The notes under the pieces were generated by a model, which searched no databases, was not told the origin of the DNA, and saw only the letters and a list, made by a program, of their open reading frames with translations. Made by a program: the position numbers and the translations under genes. Below are positions 48,520 through 58,727 of a stretch of 64,000 bases of DNA, piece by piece. Every line of letters starts with the position of its first letter. The first letter of the stretch is position 1. This DNA comes from Synechococcus sp. WH 8016 (GTDB taxonomy: Bacteria > Cyanobacteriota > Cyanobacteriia > PCC-6307 > Cyanobiaceae), in the NCBI RefSeq assembly GCF_000230675.1, contig NZ_AGIK01000007.1:58606-122605 (forward strand), read 5' to 3'.

Positions 48520-48604
48520 AGCACTGCAGATTGCCCCCCATCATCCGCCTTGGGGTTCGCTGCAGCCCCGTGTTGGAATAACAGCAGTGGTCACGATCAG
48601 ATCC

Positions 48605-49546
48605 ATGCCGCGCAAGGGAATCATTCTTGCGGGAGGCAGCGGCACAAGACTGGCCCCCCTGACCTCGGCGGTCAGCAAACAGTTGCTCCCGGTGTATGAC
48701 AAGCCGATGATTCACTATCCGCTGAGCACCTTGATGCTGAGCGGAATCCGTGAGGTGCTGATCATCACCACCCCCCATGATCAAGCTGCGTTTGAGCGGT
48801 TGTTGGGGGATGGTTCCGCCTGGGGAATGACGATTCGCTATGCCATTCAGGCCAGTCCGGATGGCCTGGCCCAGGCGTTTTTGATCGGGGCTGAATTTTT
48901 GGCAGGCGCCCCTGCGGCCCTGGTGCTGGGGGACAACCTCTTCCATGGCCATGAATTGATCCCCCAGCTGCAGTCCGCCGCCGTCCAGGCCAGCGGAGGC
49001 ACCGTGTTTGCTTACCCCGTTAGTGATCCAGAGCGCTATGGCGTGGTGGAGTTTGATGCCAACGGTTGTGCCTTGCGCATTGAAGAAAAGCCGAAACAAC
49101 CGCGCAGTCGTTATGCCGTGACCGGGCTCTATTTCTATGACGCTTCCGTGGTGGATCGGGCCCGGTTGGTTCAACCTTCAGCGCGCGGGGAGCTGGAGAT
49201 CACCAGCCTGAATCAGATGTACCTCGAGGATGGACTTCTCAATGTGGAGTTGATGGGTCGCGGGATGGCTTGGCTTGATACAGGAACGTTTGATTCCTTG
49301 CAGGAAGCAGGCTCTTACATCCGTACCCTCGAGCAGCGCCAGGGCTTGAAAGTGGGATGTCCGGAGGAGGTGGCCTGGCGGCAGGGCTGGATTGATGCGG
49401 CCCAGCTCGAACGCTTGGCACAACCGCTCATGAAGAGTGGCTATGGCGCCTATTTGCTGCAAATGCTGCAGGAGGCCACAGGAGAACACGTTGTGTTGCA
49501 GCGCAATTTGGAGCAAAGGATGGGTCAGGAGCAGCATGCGGGTTGA
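48605..49546 (+). CDS. rfbA: Glucose-1-phosphate thymidylyltransferase
   Basis: The 313-residue enzyme makes dTDP-glucose from glucose-1-phosphate and dTTP, the first step to dTDP-L-rhamnose. Motifs are [33 protein letters not shown] and LGDNLFHG. It is somewhat longer than the usual 290 to 300 residues at its C-terminus. ATG at 48605 is used. It opens the rhamnose operon; rfbC overlaps its end by 11 bp. Confidence 0.97.
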   Translation: MPRKGIILAGGSGTRLAPLTSAVSKQLLPVYDKPMIHYPLSTLMLSGIREVLIITTPHDQAAFERLLGDGSAWGMTIRYAIQASPDGLAQAFLIGAEFLAGAPAALVLGDNLFHGHELIPQLQSAAVQASGGTVFAYPVSDPERYGVVEFDANGCALRIEEKPKQPRSRYAVTGLYFYDASVVDRARLVQPSARGELEITSLNQMYLEDGLLNVELMGRGMAWLDTGTFDSLQEAGSYIRTLEQRQGLKVGCPEEVAWRQGWIDAAQLERLAQPLMKSGYGAYLLQMLQEATGEHVVLQRNLEQRMGQEQHAG

Positions 49547-50153
49547 TCGGTTAACGGGGCTCAACGGCAAGGAGCTCGATGGGCCGTTGCTGATCACGCC
49601 CCAGGTGTTTGGTGATGATCGGGGCTTCTTCTTTGAGAGCTGGAACGAGCAGCGCTTTCGCGATGCGCTAGTGGATGCAGGCACGCCTTTTGAGGAAGCG
49701 GATGCCATCCGTTTCCGTCAGGACAATCACTCCAGCTCTTGCAAAGGGGTTTTGCGTGGTTTGCATTACCAGCTTCCGCCCGAGCCCCAGGGCAAGCTCG
49801 TGCGTTGCAGTCTTGGGGCCATTTTTGATGTAGCGGTTGATCTGCGCGCTCACTCTCCGACCTATGGCCAGTGGGTCTCTGCTGAGCTGAGTGCTGCCAA
49901 TCAGCAGCAACTGTGGGTGCCAGTGGGGTTTGCCCATGGGTTTCTCACCCTCAGCGACAGGGCTGAGGTGCAATACAAGGCCAGTGGGTTTTGGAATCGT
50001 GCGTGCGAACGGAGCTTGTCTTGGGCTGATCTCAGCCTCAACGTGGCCTGGCCACTGGATCAGATCGGTGTAAAAACGCCCTTGCTGGCAGAGAAGGATG
50101 CGGCAGCGCCCGGTTTGGCAGAGCTTGCGTCGTCTGGTGAGGTGTTTGGGTGA
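49536..50153 (+). CDS. rfbC: dTDP-4-dehydrorhamnose 3,5-epimerase
   Basis: The 205-residue cupin-like enzyme epimerises C3 and C5 of the 4-keto sugar. It shows [13 protein letters not shown], the substrate-binding [19 protein letters not shown] (with the catalytic His in RGLHYQ), and [17 protein letters not shown] at 49536 overlaps the rfbA stop, indicating translational coupling. rfbD follows 21 bp later. Confidence 0.97.
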   Translation: MRVDRLTGLNGKELDGPLLITPQVFGDDRGFFFESWNEQRFRDALVDAGTPFEEADAIRFRQDNHSSSCKGVLRGLHYQLPPEPQGKLVRCSLGAIFDVAVDLRAHSPTYGQWVSAELSAANQQQLWVPVGFAHGFLTLSDRAEVQYKASGFWNRACERSLSWADLSLNVAWPLDQIGVKTPLLAEKDAAAPGLAELASSGEVFG

Positions 50154-50174
50154 GCTTGCGATGAGGAGGTCAGG

Positions 50175-51095
50175 ATGAAAGTGTTGTTGACCGGCTCCAC
50201 TGGCCAGCTGGGGCAGGTGCTGCGGCGTTCCCTCCCTCAGGTCATCAAGGACGCGCCGCTTGAGCTGATCGCCACCAGTCGCCAGGGGGGGGAGGGAATG
50301 ATTGCTCTCGATCTTGGTGATGGGGAAGCCTGCCGGGCGGCCGTGATGGAGCACAGGCCCGACTGGGTGCTCAATGCTGGGGCTTATACCGCTGTGGATC
50401 GCGCCGAAACCGACTCTGAACTGGCCCATCGCGTGAATGGGGCAGCTCCGCGCGCCTTCGCTGAGGCTTTGTCGAGGACTGGTGGCCGCTTGCTGCAGGT
50501 CAGCACTGACTTTGTGTTTAGCGGTGATCAGGGCCATCCCTATCAACCGGAGCAGGCCCGTGCGCCCCTGGGGGTGTATGGAGCATCGAAGGCCTTAGGT
50601 GAGCAGGCTGTTGAAGAGCTGCTCGGTTTCGGTGCTGATGGGCATGGCGCGATCCTGCGCACCAGCTGGGTGTACGGCGCCGTTGGCAAAAACTTCCTGC
50701 TCACGATGCTGCGCCTCCATCGCGAGCAGGCCAGCCAGGGGGAGTCGTTGGCGGTGGTGGCGGATCAGGTGGGTTGCCCCACCTCCACCCTCGGTTTGGC
50801 GGCTGCCTGTGGGGCTTTGATCGAGCGTGATTTGAGTGGTGTGCTGCATTGGAGCGATGCGGGTGCCGCGAGCTGGTACGACTTCGCGGTGGCGATTGGT
50901 GAGCTGGCCCAGGCCGAGGGCTTGCTGGAGCAGCCTGCGCCGGTCCGTCCCCTCAGCACCAAGGACTACCCCACGCCTGCCCGTCGACCGGCCTACTCCC
51001 TGTTGGATTGCAGCAGCAGCCGCGTGCAACTTGGCCTCACTCCCCAACATTGGCGGGCGGCATTGCAAGAGGTGATCAGCAATGTTGGGGCCTGA
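50175..51095 (+). CDS. rfbD: dTDP-4-dehydrorhamnose reductase
   Basis: The 306-residue SDR makes dTDP-L-rhamnose. It has LLTGSTGQLGQVL at the NAD(P)-binding site, NAGAYTAVDRAE, STDFVFSGD, and the catalytic YGASK. A strong ribosome-binding site, GAGGAGGT, lies about 5 bp before the ATG. The last 14 bp overlap the next gene, so the operon is tight. Confidence 0.97.
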   Translation: MKVLLTGSTGQLGQVLRRSLPQVIKDAPLELIATSRQGGEGMIALDLGDGEACRAAVMEHRPDWVLNAGAYTAVDRAETDSELAHRVNGAAPRAFAEALSRTGGRLLQVSTDFVFSGDQGHPYQPEQARAPLGVYGASKALGEQAVEELLGFGADGHGAILRTSWVYGAVGKNFLLTMLRLHREQASQGESLAVVADQVGCPTSTLGLAAACGALIERDLSGVLHWSDAGAASWYDFAVAIGELAQAEGLLEQPAPVRPLSTKDYPTPARRPAYSLLDCSSSRVQLGLTPQHWRAALQEVISNVGA

Positions 51096-52437
51096 TCCAC
51101 GCACTACGTTGGTTTGGGCCTTGCTGCTCGATTGGCTGGGGCAGCTTCTGATCCTCGCGCTGATTGTTTGGATTCCTCCGGCCTTGGATTGGTCGATTGG
51201 TGGCACGCAGCTGGCGGGTCAGTACCCCTGGATCCTTTTTTGCGTTCTGCTCTATCCCCTGTTGGGCTGGTTGTTCGGCAGCTACACCGTGCTGCATTGG
51301 CGTCGCTTGCCGATGCTGGTCTTGATTCAGCGTTTGTTGTTAACGGCCGCGGCCACCCTGGCGGCTGTGGCGATCGCGCGCTGGTTGATCAATCCCGGAG
51401 AAGAGGTGTGGTTGGTGTATCGCCGCGTGCAGGTGGTTTGGCTTGTCTCGCTCAGCGGCTGGTCTCTTCTGGTTCGCCTTGGTTTGCGTCAAGGGATGCT
51501 GTTGCCCGATACCCCGCGGTTGCTGTTGCTGGCGGGCGACGAGGAACGGGATCGGGTGCTTCAGGCCTGGCGGCGGGTGCCCCAGAGGGAACGGTTGCGC
51601 CCGATTCAGCCCCAACAGCTGGAGGCTGAACTCAGCCGCTTGGACGTGGCCATGGTCTTAACCCTCTCGCCCAAGATTCACCGTGATCCGGCCCTGCGCT
51701 CCGTGTTCCAACACCTGGAAACGGCTGATCCGCGCTGGATCCGGGTGGTGTCACCGGAGCGTTTATTTGAAGCCATGCAGGAACGCTTGCCGCCGGCCCT
51801 GCTTGCGGAGCAGGGCTTGAACTACGACGATCTTCCTTGGGCTGTCACGTTCAGCATTCAGGCCCAGCTCAAACGGGCGGCCGATTTTTTGGTGGCAGCG
51901 TTGCTGCTGCTGCTCACCTCGCCGCTGATCGCGTTGGCGGCGTTGCTGATCTGGTGGGACGACCGTGGACCGATTTTTTACGTTCAAGAGCGCAGTGGCT
52001 GGCTTGGCCGTCCCTTCACGGTGCTGAAGCTGCGCACCATGGCCGTGCAGTCGCCTGGGTCCCCTGCTACCTGGACGCAGCTTGGTGATCGCCGCATTAC
52101 TCGGGTGGGGGGGTGGTTGCGCCGGGTGCGTTTGGATGAGTTGCCTCAGTTGCTCAATGTGCTCAACGGTGAGATGAGCTTGATCGGCCCAAGGCCTGAG
52201 CGCCCCGAGCTTGAGGAGGAGCTGGAACAACACATCCCCCACTACCGCAAACGGCATTGGATGCGGCCAGGGTTAAGTGGCTGGGCTCAGGTCTGCGCTC
52301 CCTATGCCAGCAGTATCGAAGATTCCGATCTCAAGCTCTCTTATGACCTTTATTACTTACGGCACTTCAGCACTTGGTTGGATTTGATGATTTTGTTCCG
52401 AACGATCAAAACGGTTCTCAAGGCGGGAGGGCGATGA
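51082..52437 (+). CDS. Polyprenyl-phosphate sugar-1-phosphate transferase
   Basis: The 451-residue protein has about five N-terminal membrane spans, a soluble middle, and the bacterial sugar transferase domain. That domain is marked by KRAADFLVAALLLLLTSP, DRGPIFYVQERSG, FTVLKLRTM and DELPQLLNVLNGEMSLIGPR. Such enzymes load the first sugar phosphate on undecaprenyl phosphate to begin an exopolysaccharide or O-antigen unit. Its position inside the rhamnose operon suggests it primes the rhamnose-containing glycan. Which sugar it uses is unknown. Confidence 0.92.
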   Translation: MLGPDPRTTLVWALLLDWLGQLLILALIVWIPPALDWSIGGTQLAGQYPWILFCVLLYPLLGWLFGSYTVLHWRRLPMLVLIQRLLLTAAATLAAVAIARWLINPGEEVWLVYRRVQVVWLVSLSGWSLLVRLGLRQGMLLPDTPRLLLLAGDEERDRVLQAWRRVPQRERLRPIQPQQLEAELSRLDVAMVLTLSPKIHRDPALRSVFQHLETADPRWIRVVSPERLFEAMQERLPPALLAEQGLNYDDLPWAVTFSIQAQLKRAADFLVAALLLLLTSPLIALAALLIWWDDRGPIFYVQERSGWLGRPFTVLKLRTMAVQSPGSPATWTQLGDRRITRVGGWLRRVRLDELPQLLNVLNGEMSLIGPRPERPELEEELEQHIPHYRKRHWMRPGLSGWAQVCAPYASSIEDSDLKLSYDLYYLRHFSTWLDLMILFRTIKTVLKAGGR

Positions 52438-53510
52438 GTATGCAACGGGTTTTGGTCACCGGTGGTGCTGGTTTTATTGGCGGGGCGGTGGTGCGCCGGT
52501 TGCTTTCCGAGAGCAAGGCTGTGGTGTTCAACCTCGACAAAGTGGGTTACGCCAGCGATTGCAGTGGCATCGAGGCCACCCTTCAGGGTTTGGGCTCGGA
52601 TGCCAGGGATCGCTATCGCTTCATGCGCGTGGATCTGGCCGATGGGGAAGCCACAGCGGCTGCGTTTCGGGAGGCAGATCCTGGCCTGGTGATGCATTTG
52701 GCGGCTGAAAGCCATGTGGACCGATCGATTGACGGCCCGGCTGCGTTCCTTTCCAGTAACGTAATCGGTACGTTTTCGTTGCTAGAGGCGGCGCGAGCCC
52801 ATTGGTCCGCTCTTCCTCAGGAGCGGCAGCAGGGCTTTCGCTTCCATCACATCAGCACCGATGAGGTGTTTGGCTCTCTGGGGGCTACGGGTCGGTTCTC
52901 AGAAACCACCCCCTACGACCCGCGCAGCCCTTACTCGGCGACCAAGGCTGCCAGCGACCATTTGGTGATGGCCTGGCATCACACCTACGGCTTGCCGGTG
53001 GTGCTGACCAATTGCAGCAACAACTTTGGGCCTTGGCAATTTCCTGAAAAGCTGATCCCGGTGGTGATCCTTAAGGCGCTGGGGGGAGAGCCGATCCCTC
53101 TCTATGGGGACGGCGCCAATGTGCGCGATTGGTTGTTTGTGGAGGACCATGTGGATGCCCTGTTGCTGGCGGCTACCGAGGGCGTGCCTGGCGAGAGCTA
53201 TTGCGTGGGCGGCCATGGCGAGCGCACGAACAAACAAGTGGTGGAGGCCATTTGCGCGCTTCTCGATCAGTTGCGGCCTGCCGGGGCACCCCATGCTCGC
53301 TTGATCACCTCGGTGGCCGATCGGCCCGGCCATGACCGCCGCTACGCCATTGACCCCTCCCGTATCAGCGGTGAGTTGGGCTGGCAGCCGCGCCATGGGT
53401 TTGCTGAGGGCTTGGAGGCAACGGTGCGTTGGTATGTCGATCACCTTGATTGGTGCCATAGCGTTCGGGAGCGGGCTGGTTACGGCGGAGAGAGGATTGG
53501 TCAGGGTTGA
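52434..53510 (+). CDS. rfbB: dTDP-glucose 4,6-dehydratase
   Basis: The 358-residue extended SDR converts dTDP-glucose to the 4-keto-6-deoxy sugar. The NAD site is VLVTGGAGFIGGAVV, with LAAESHVDRSIDGP, STDEVFGSLG and the catalytic YSATK. Its ATG overlaps the preceding stop as ATGA. It closes the rhamnose set, although biochemically it acts second, after rfbA. The C-terminal tail after residue 345 is short and variable. Confidence 0.97.
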   Translation: MSMQRVLVTGGAGFIGGAVVRRLLSESKAVVFNLDKVGYASDCSGIEATLQGLGSDARDRYRFMRVDLADGEATAAAFREADPGLVMHLAAESHVDRSIDGPAAFLSSNVIGTFSLLEAARAHWSALPQERQQGFRFHHISTDEVFGSLGATGRFSETTPYDPRSPYSATKAASDHLVMAWHHTYGLPVVLTNCSNNFGPWQFPEKLIPVVILKALGGEPIPLYGDGANVRDWLFVEDHVDALLLAATEGVPGESYCVGGHGERTNKQVVEAICALLDQLRPAGAPHARLITSVADRPGHDRRYAIDPSRISGELGWQPRHGFAEGLEATVRWYVDHLDWCHSVRERAGYGGERIGQG

Positions 53511-53761
53511 GGCTTGGTCGTCATTAGGCATTCCTCGTTTTCAAATAGCTAAGCGATTCGTGATAATGCTTTGGCTGTATATGTAGGCGTAAATATTCAA
53601 ATGCTCGGCTCATTTAAAGCTAGTCAATGATGGGCTTTTGTTTGATCAGTGCAGGCCGCGGTCAATTTGAAAGTCCTCAAATCCGTTGAGGTTGATAAAT
53701 CTAGAACTGGCTTTCGGGATGATTAGGCGTACGATTTTGGTCGCTTGGGTTTCTGTGGAAT

Positions 53762-54070
53762 ATGGCGTCTTCCCCTCTCGTTCTTGTGCTGGGGATGTAT
53801 CGCAGCGGAACCTCATTGCTTGGAGGTGTGCTTCAGCACTTGGGCTTAGCCCTTCCCGGTGAGGTGATTGCTGCTGATCAACACAATCCTGCGGGCTATT
53901 TCGAGTGGGATCAGATCGTGGAGATTCAGGAGCGTCTCCTGATCGATCTGGAGCGCTGGTGGCCCTCAGCACAAGGTTGCTTGCCTCTTCCTTCCCTTTG
54001 GTTTGAGCATCCTCCTGTGGCTCTGGACAATCCTTTTCCTTTGCCGAGCTTCGTGAACTGGTTGAAGTAG
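53762..54070 (+). pseudogene. Truncated sulfotransferase-like gene
   Basis: The 102-residue frame starts like a sulfotransferase, with the PAPS-binding loop LGMYRSGTSLLGGVLQHLG at about residues 10 to 28 and then NPAGYFEWDQIVEIQERLL. The family needs some 200 to 300 residues including a second PAPS site; here the frame ends NWLK at a TAG. No sulfotransferase continuation was recognised in any frame downstream. It is most likely a gene remnant left by rearrangement. The upstream 250 bp after rfbB (53511-53761) is AT-rich with no clear gene. Confidence 0.7.
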
Positions 54071-54422
54071 AGAAAGGAATTCTGCTCTTGGAAGTTCACT
54101 TGTTTAAGACGCTGCTGTTTTTGAGTTCTGACCACCTCAACTGGGGCGCGATGTCGGTGAGTGGTCTGCTGTGGTGGTGAGCATGCCACGAAGCAGGTTG
54201 GATTGATGAGGCACCTAACAGTGGTCTCAAGCAAATGGAAGCGGTCTGGGAGTTGGTGGATGATGATGCCTTCAGCGACGGCGCCGTTGGAGTAGTAAGT
54301 GCATAGATCAGGCCATCAGCTGCTTTTTGCCACTCTGATGGCGCATTCCGCAAGATGTCAGCAAGGCCTATGTCGAGCACACTTCAGACGCCCCAACCCT
54401 GAATTGCGTTGCCTACTAGCCC
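54071..54422. other. Degenerate spacer with no recognisable gene
   Basis: This roughly 350-bp stretch lies between the truncated sulfotransferase and a glycosyltransferase whose first strand appears clipped. A 95-codon minus-strand frame (54096-54380) has low-complexity Ser/Thr composition and no motif. I saw no terminal inverted repeats or transposase motif. It looks like decayed DNA at a rearrangement point. Confidence 0.55.
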
Positions 54423-55568
54423 TTGATTGACACCGCCGACCAACTCCTGCGCGAATGGCCTCCCGGCTACGGCGGAGTGGAGCGCGTTGTGCACGAATTG
54501 GCTTCCATCTGGGGTGGAACGGTCTACAGCTTTGATGTGCAGGCGCGTTCCAAACATGAGCATGACGCCCTGCCGGTGGGCTACGGGCGCAGGGTGTTGC
54601 CCTGCAGTTTTTCCATGGGGCGCATGGTCATTCCTTTGCCCTCTCGAGGGCTCTGGTCCATGGTCTGGTCCAGGCGTCCCCTGCATGGACACCTGCCGTC
54701 TCCAGGGGTTTTGCTGGCCCTCCTGCTTGCGCGAGTGGTGCATCCGCGCCGTTGGGTCAGTGCGCATTGGCACTCCTTTCTTGAACCGGGGCCTGGCTTG
54801 GAGGGGCGGATGTTTGTTGTGTACCAGTCGCTGGTGCTGCGGCTGCTCCCGTGGTTTTCCGCTGTGGTCACCACGTCTCCAGTGTTGGCGCAGGAGCTGG
54901 TGCGTTGTGGCTGCAGGCAGCAGCAGGTGCAGGTGTTGCCCTGCTGCCTCAGCGAGGAGCAGGAGTGCCAGGCCTTGGCGATTCCGGCCCGTCGCATGCA
55001 GCAGGGAGATCCCTTGCGCCTGATTTTTATTGGCCGTTTGGACAGCTACAAGCGCCTGGATTGGTTGTTGCGGTCCCTTGCGGCTTTAAAGGCCCCTTGG
55101 CAGTTGGCTGTGCTGGGTGATGGCCCCAGGCGGCAGGCTTTTGAAGCGCTGAGCCTCAGCTTGTTTGGGCCCCAAGCTCCGGTGCGGTTTTACGGTCGTG
55201 TGGATGAAGCCAGCAAATTGGCGCAACTGGCGCTGGCGGATCTGCTGGTGCTGCCCTCAGACCGTTGCAACGAGGCGTTTGGGATTGTGCAGCTAGAGGC
55301 GATGGCGGCGGGGATTCCTGCGTTGGCGTTTCAGCGGCATCGCTCCGGGATGGGCTGGGTGGCGCAGCTGCCAGCGCTGGTTTGGAAGCAAACCCCAGAA
55401 GCCCTTCCTGCAGTGCTGGAAAGGCTTGCTAGCGATCGGGCCCTGCTCAGCCAGCTGGGTACGCAATCCCGGGAGCGATACCAGCAGCTGTTTGCACGCC
55501 AGATTTGGATGCATCGGTTGCATGAGCTCTTGCCCCATTCCGCTGAGCGCAAGGTTTCTGGAAGGTAA
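54423..55568 (+). CDS. Family 4 glycosyltransferase with short N-terminus
   Basis: The 381-residue GT-B enzyme has the acceptor-domain start [20 protein letters not shown] and the donor domain [19 protein letters not shown]. The donor site [20 protein letters not shown] carries the Glu residues that hold the nucleotide sugar. GT4 proteins normally begin with a beta strand such as MKILxxIDT before this segment; here a TAG at 54417 lies just upstream and the first codon is TTG followed directly by IDTADQLL, so most of strand 1 is missing. It may use the TTG or be slightly truncated. It precedes the ABC exporter, whose ATG is 10 bp after its stop. Confidence 0.85.
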   Translation: MIDTADQLLREWPPGYGGVERVVHELASIWGGTVYSFDVQARSKHEHDALPVGYGRRVLPCSFSMGRMVIPLPSRGLWSMVWSRRPLHGHLPSPGVLLALLLARVVHPRRWVSAHWHSFLEPGPGLEGRMFVVYQSLVLRLLPWFSAVVTTSPVLAQELVRCGCRQQQVQVLPCCLSEEQECQALAIPARRMQQGDPLRLIFIGRLDSYKRLDWLLRSLAALKAPWQLAVLGDGPRRQAFEALSLSLFGPQAPVRFYGRVDEASKLAQLALADLLVLPSDRCNEAFGIVQLEAMAAGIPALAFQRHRSGMGWVAQLPALVWKQTPEALPAVLERLASDRALLSQLGTQSRERYQQLFARQIWMHRLHELLPHSAERKVSGR

Positions 55569-55578
55569 TCTGCTGCCG

Positions 55579-56370
55579 ATGTCCCAGTCCGATTCGCCAC
55601 TCACTCCTCTCACGGCACCTGAGCAGAGGCCCGTGGTGTTGCACATGGAACATGTGCGCCTAGAAATTCCTGTGTTCACCAATGAAACCAGGAGTCTTAA
55701 GTCGGTCTTGATCCGCTCGGTGACGGGCGGAAAGTTGAGTCGCAGGCGTGGTGGGGCTGTGGTCACGGCTCTGCAGGATGTGTCCTGCTCGATTCGAGAA
55801 GGAGAGCGCATTGCTCTGATCGGCCATAACGGGGCCGGTAAATCCACTTTTTTGCGGATGATTTCCGGGATTTATCAGCACACGTCAGGGCTGTTTGAGT
55901 CAAAGGTTCGCGTGTTCCCCATGATTCATAAAAGCTTCATTACCAGTCCTGAGCTCAGTGGTTTGCAGGCGGTGAAAGCCCACTACCTCATGGTGAATGG
56001 CAACCTGCGCGGTTTTTCTGCTTTTTGCGATGACGTGGTGGAATTTTCCGGTTTGGGCGATTTTGTGCGCTTACCGATTAAGACCTATAGCCAAGGCATG
56101 GAGGCGCGCTTGTTGTTTGCCTTGCTAACAGCCTGCAGCCACGATTGTTTGGCGATGGATGAGGGCTTTGGTGCTGGAGACAGCAGCTTTTATGAGCGCG
56201 CCCAGGCGCGACTGCATGAGTTTCTGGCCACGACTGGAACGTTGCTGCTGGCCTCCCATTCCGATGAATTGCTGAAGCGCTTTTGTACGCGCGGTTTGGT
56301 GTTTCAGGAAGGATCGATTGCTTTTGATGGCCCTCTCGATCAAGCGCTCAAGTTTTATCACCGCCCATGA
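55579..56370 (+). CDS. Polysaccharide ABC exporter ATP-binding protein (Wzt/KpsT-like)
   Basis: The 263-residue ATPase has Walker [12 protein letters not shown], a degenerate signature [10 protein letters not shown], and Walker [13 protein letters not shown]. These features are typical of the O-antigen, teichoic and capsule exporters rather than importers. The C-terminal carbohydrate-recognition domain of long Wzt proteins is absent, so it is of the short KpsT-like kind. Its stop overlaps the start of the permease gene by 4 bp, so the two form one exporter. Confidence 0.93.
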   Translation: MSQSDSPLTPLTAPEQRPVVLHMEHVRLEIPVFTNETRSLKSVLIRSVTGGKLSRRRGGAVVTALQDVSCSIREGERIALIGHNGAGKSTFLRMISGIYQHTSGLFESKVRVFPMIHKSFITSPELSGLQAVKAHYLMVNGNLRGFSAFCDDVVEFSGLGDFVRLPIKTYSQGMEARLLFALLTACSHDCLAMDEGFGAGDSSFYERAQARLHEFLATTGTLLLASHSDELLKRFCTRGLVFQEGSIAFDGPLDQALKFYHRP

Positions 56371-57194
56371 TGTCGTCCTCCGTGCCACCACTTTCATCCG
56401 GGGCTCGGCCCGCCAGTGTGAAACGCACCCTGCGTGATGCCTGGAAGTTACGGCGCGTTTGGTGGTTTACAGCCACAGCACGCACCCAAGCCCGATTCGT
56501 GCGCACCCTGCTGGGTAGCTTTTGGCTTGGTCTCTCGAATTTGTTTTCGATTGCCGTGTTGGCATCGGTGTACCGATATGTTTTTAAGGTGGAAGATTTC
56601 AGCCAGTATGTAGTGCTATTGGGGCTAGGTCTTGTGATCTGGAACAGCATTAGTGCGGCTGTGATTGATGCGCCAAATTTGTTTGAACATAACCAGTCGC
56701 ATGTGCATAACACCAACATAAACCCGATCTTTTATCCGTTAGAAGAATGGGCCTTTCAGTTACAGACCTTTGTGCAGTCGTTTCTGATGGTGGTGATTGC
56801 TTTGAGCTATTTCCAGCACACGCTGCTTTTGCATTTAGTGGTGAGTGGTTGGTTGCCAATTTTTAACCTGTTTTTATTTTTATTTTGGTTTCCGTTGCTG
56901 ATTTGCCTCGTAGGTGCACGGTTTCGTGATCTCTATCAATTGGTCCCAATCGCCATGCAATTGGTGTTTTTGCTGTCACCGATTCTGTACCGCAAGGAAA
57001 ACTTGGGCCCTAGTGTTTGGATCGCAAATTTCAATCCCTTCTACCGAGTACTCAGTCCGATTCGCCATACGTTGATGACTGGAGAAGTGCAGTGGGGAGT
57101 AGGACTTGCTTTACTCCTCATTAATGCGATTGGAGTTTGGTACGCCGTACGGCGTTTGAATCATGAGCGCCCTAACCTTCCATTCCTAATTTAG
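56367..57194 (+). CDS. Polysaccharide ABC exporter permease (Wzm/KpsM-like)
   Basis: The 275-residue protein has six predicted spans of the ABC-2 type and a basic N-terminal cytoplasmic helix ([20 protein letters not shown]). Characteristic segments are [16 protein letters not shown] and, near the C-terminus, [19 protein letters not shown]. With the ATPase just upstream it would move a finished lipid-linked glycan across the inner membrane. ATG at 56367 overlaps the upstream stop; ATG at 56370 is an alternative. Downstream the DNA becomes more AT-rich. Confidence 0.92.
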   Translation: MMSSSVPPLSSGARPASVKRTLRDAWKLRRVWWFTATARTQARFVRTLLGSFWLGLSNLFSIAVLASVYRYVFKVEDFSQYVVLLGLGLVIWNSISAAVIDAPNLFEHNQSHVHNTNINPIFYPLEEWAFQLQTFVQSFLMVVIALSYFQHTLLLHLVVSGWLPIFNLFLFLFWFPLLICLVGARFRDLYQLVPIAMQLVFLLSPILYRKENLGPSVWIANFNPFYRVLSPIRHTLMTGEVQWGVGLALLLINAIGVWYAVRRLNHERPNLPFLI

Positions 57195-57458
57195 ATGATT
57201 TTGGCTTGAGTTTTAGTCCTTTGTTTCCATGATTGATTGGTGAAAATTTCTTGATCATTGTGATCATCCACTTAATGGTGTCTATTCTTTTCTTTTGACA
57301 ATGTTAATACTTGCCACGAGTTTTTGCTGCTTTCTCTGTTTCCTAGTATGTGCCCAGGATGTAACGCAGGCTTGATTCATGAATGAAGGCGGCATGTTTT
57401 CGGTAGGTAACTTTGGTTGAAGCAGGCTAAAATTGTGGAGATATTTGCTGTTGGGTGA

Positions 57459-58727
57459 ATGAACATTCTTTTTGTTCATGGAAATTATCCTGCTCAATTT
57501 GTGCATATTGCCCAGTCATTAGCAAACTCAGGTCATCAAGTCATTTATCTGACCCAAAAAAAGAATCCAGAGGTGTGGCCCATTAAAGGGGTGGAAGTAC
57601 GTCGTTTCGATTGTCATCGCCAGCCGTCACCCCAGACCCATCAATATTTAACGAGTACTGAGCACTCGGTCTTAAGAGGCCAGGCTGTCACACGAGAAAT
57701 TGCAAGACTGATTAAAGAAGGATTTACTCCAAACCTGATCTTTTTTCATGTTGGTAATGGTTTTGGATTGTTTTTACGTCAACTTGTACCTCATACCTTG
57801 GTGGTCGGTTATACGGAATGGTGGTTTCATGATCAGCAGAGTCGTTGGCTGTTTGATGACTACTCTTTTGATCGAAGGTTATTGGTGTCGATGCGCAATG
57901 GTGTTGTTCTTCAGGAATTGGAGATATGTGATAGGTGCGTGACACCAACCCAATGGCAGTGGGAACAATTTCCAGCTGCGTATCGTTCAAAAATAGATGT
58001 GGTCTTTGATGGTGTTGACACAAATCTGTTTCAACCACGCATGATTACATCTGATTTATTGTTGGCAGGAGATGCTCTGGAGGAGCCACTTTGTATTCCG
58101 CAAGATGCAATTGTTCTCAGCTATGCCACGCGGGGAATGGAGCCTCTGAGAGGGTTTCCAGAATTTATGCGTATGCTCCCTCTCTTGCTTGAGCGCTTTC
58201 CAGGCTTGCAGGTTGTGATCGCGGGTATTGATCGTGCTGCCTATAGCTTTAAGGCCCCTGATTGCGATGGTTCCTGGAAGAAATATATGCTTGCTGAATT
58301 AGAAGATTTTCCTGGCTTGGATCGTGTTCACTTTACCGGCTCTCTCGTTTATCGCGATTATCAGTTGCTGCTGTGCCGTAGTGACTTACATGTGTATTTC
58401 ACGCGCCCTTATGTTACAAGTTGGGGTCTATTCCAGGCGGCTGCGAGTGGGGCTCATTTAATGGTGAATCGCGATCCAGCTACAACTTATGTTTTGAAGG
58501 AGCACCAAGCGCTTTGGGTTGATCTGGATGATCAGGATGCTCTCGCTCAGTCAGCGGCAGAATGGTTGGTTGGAGCTAAGGCGCGTCGGCAGACCCAACG
58601 TCAGAGTTTACTATTGCCGGAATGGGAGCTGAAGTCGTGTTTAAGCTCGTGGAGAGATTTGCTTAATGAATTGGTGGTTTCTGCTGCATCATCAAGGCAG
58701 AGCGCCCCCAGCAGCGAGATCAATTAA
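57459..58727 (+). CDS. Family 4 glycosyltransferase
   Basis: The 422-residue GT-B protein starts MNILFVHGNYPAQFVHIAQS, the Glyco_trans_4-like acceptor lobe, followed by VGYTEWWFHDQQSR. The donor lobe includes LSYATRGMEPLRGFPEFM and DLHVYFTRPYVTSWGLFQAA. The usual Glu in EAMACG is replaced by FQAAASGAH, which may weaken or alter catalysis. It is paralogous to the next gene, with which it converges and overlaps by 36 bp. The acceptor and sugar are unknown. Confidence 0.88.
   Translation: MNILFVHGNYPAQFVHIAQSLANSGHQVIYLTQKKNPEVWPIKGVEVRRFDCHRQPSPQTHQYLTSTEHSVLRGQAVTREIARLIKEGFTPNLIFFHVGNGFGLFLRQLVPHTLVVGYTEWWFHDQQSRWLFDDYSFDRRLLVSMRNGVVLQELEICDRCVTPTQWQWEQFPAAYRSKIDVVFDGVDTNLFQPRMITSDLLLAGDALEEPLCIPQDAIVLSYATRGMEPLRGFPEFMRMLPLLLERFPGLQVVIAGIDRAAYSFKAPDCDGSWKKYMLAELEDFPGLDRVHFTGSLVYRDYQLLLCRSDLHVYFTRPYVTSWGLFQAAASGAHLMVNRDPATTYVLKEHQALWVDLDDQDALAQSAAEWLVGAKARRQTQRQSLLLPEWELKSCLSSWRDLLNELVVSAASSRQSAPSSEIN

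Noticed and set aside
53646..53972. A 108-codon minus-strand frame over the sulfotransferase remnant and the spacer after rfbB
   Set aside because: The Arg/Ser/Pro-rich first half is antisense to the sulfotransferase sequence, and the AT-rich tail matches no family. It could hide a decayed gene end but there is no support.
54096..54380. A 94-residue minus-strand frame in the degenerate spacer, considered as a transposase remnant
   Set aside because: No DDE residues, helix-turn-helix or terminal repeats were seen; composition is low-complexity Ser/Thr.
57252..57266. Two TGATCA palindromes spaced by 3 bp upstream of a glycosyltransferase
   Set aside because: Six-base AT-rich palindromes are frequent in AT-rich spacers and no promoter elements could be placed relative to them.
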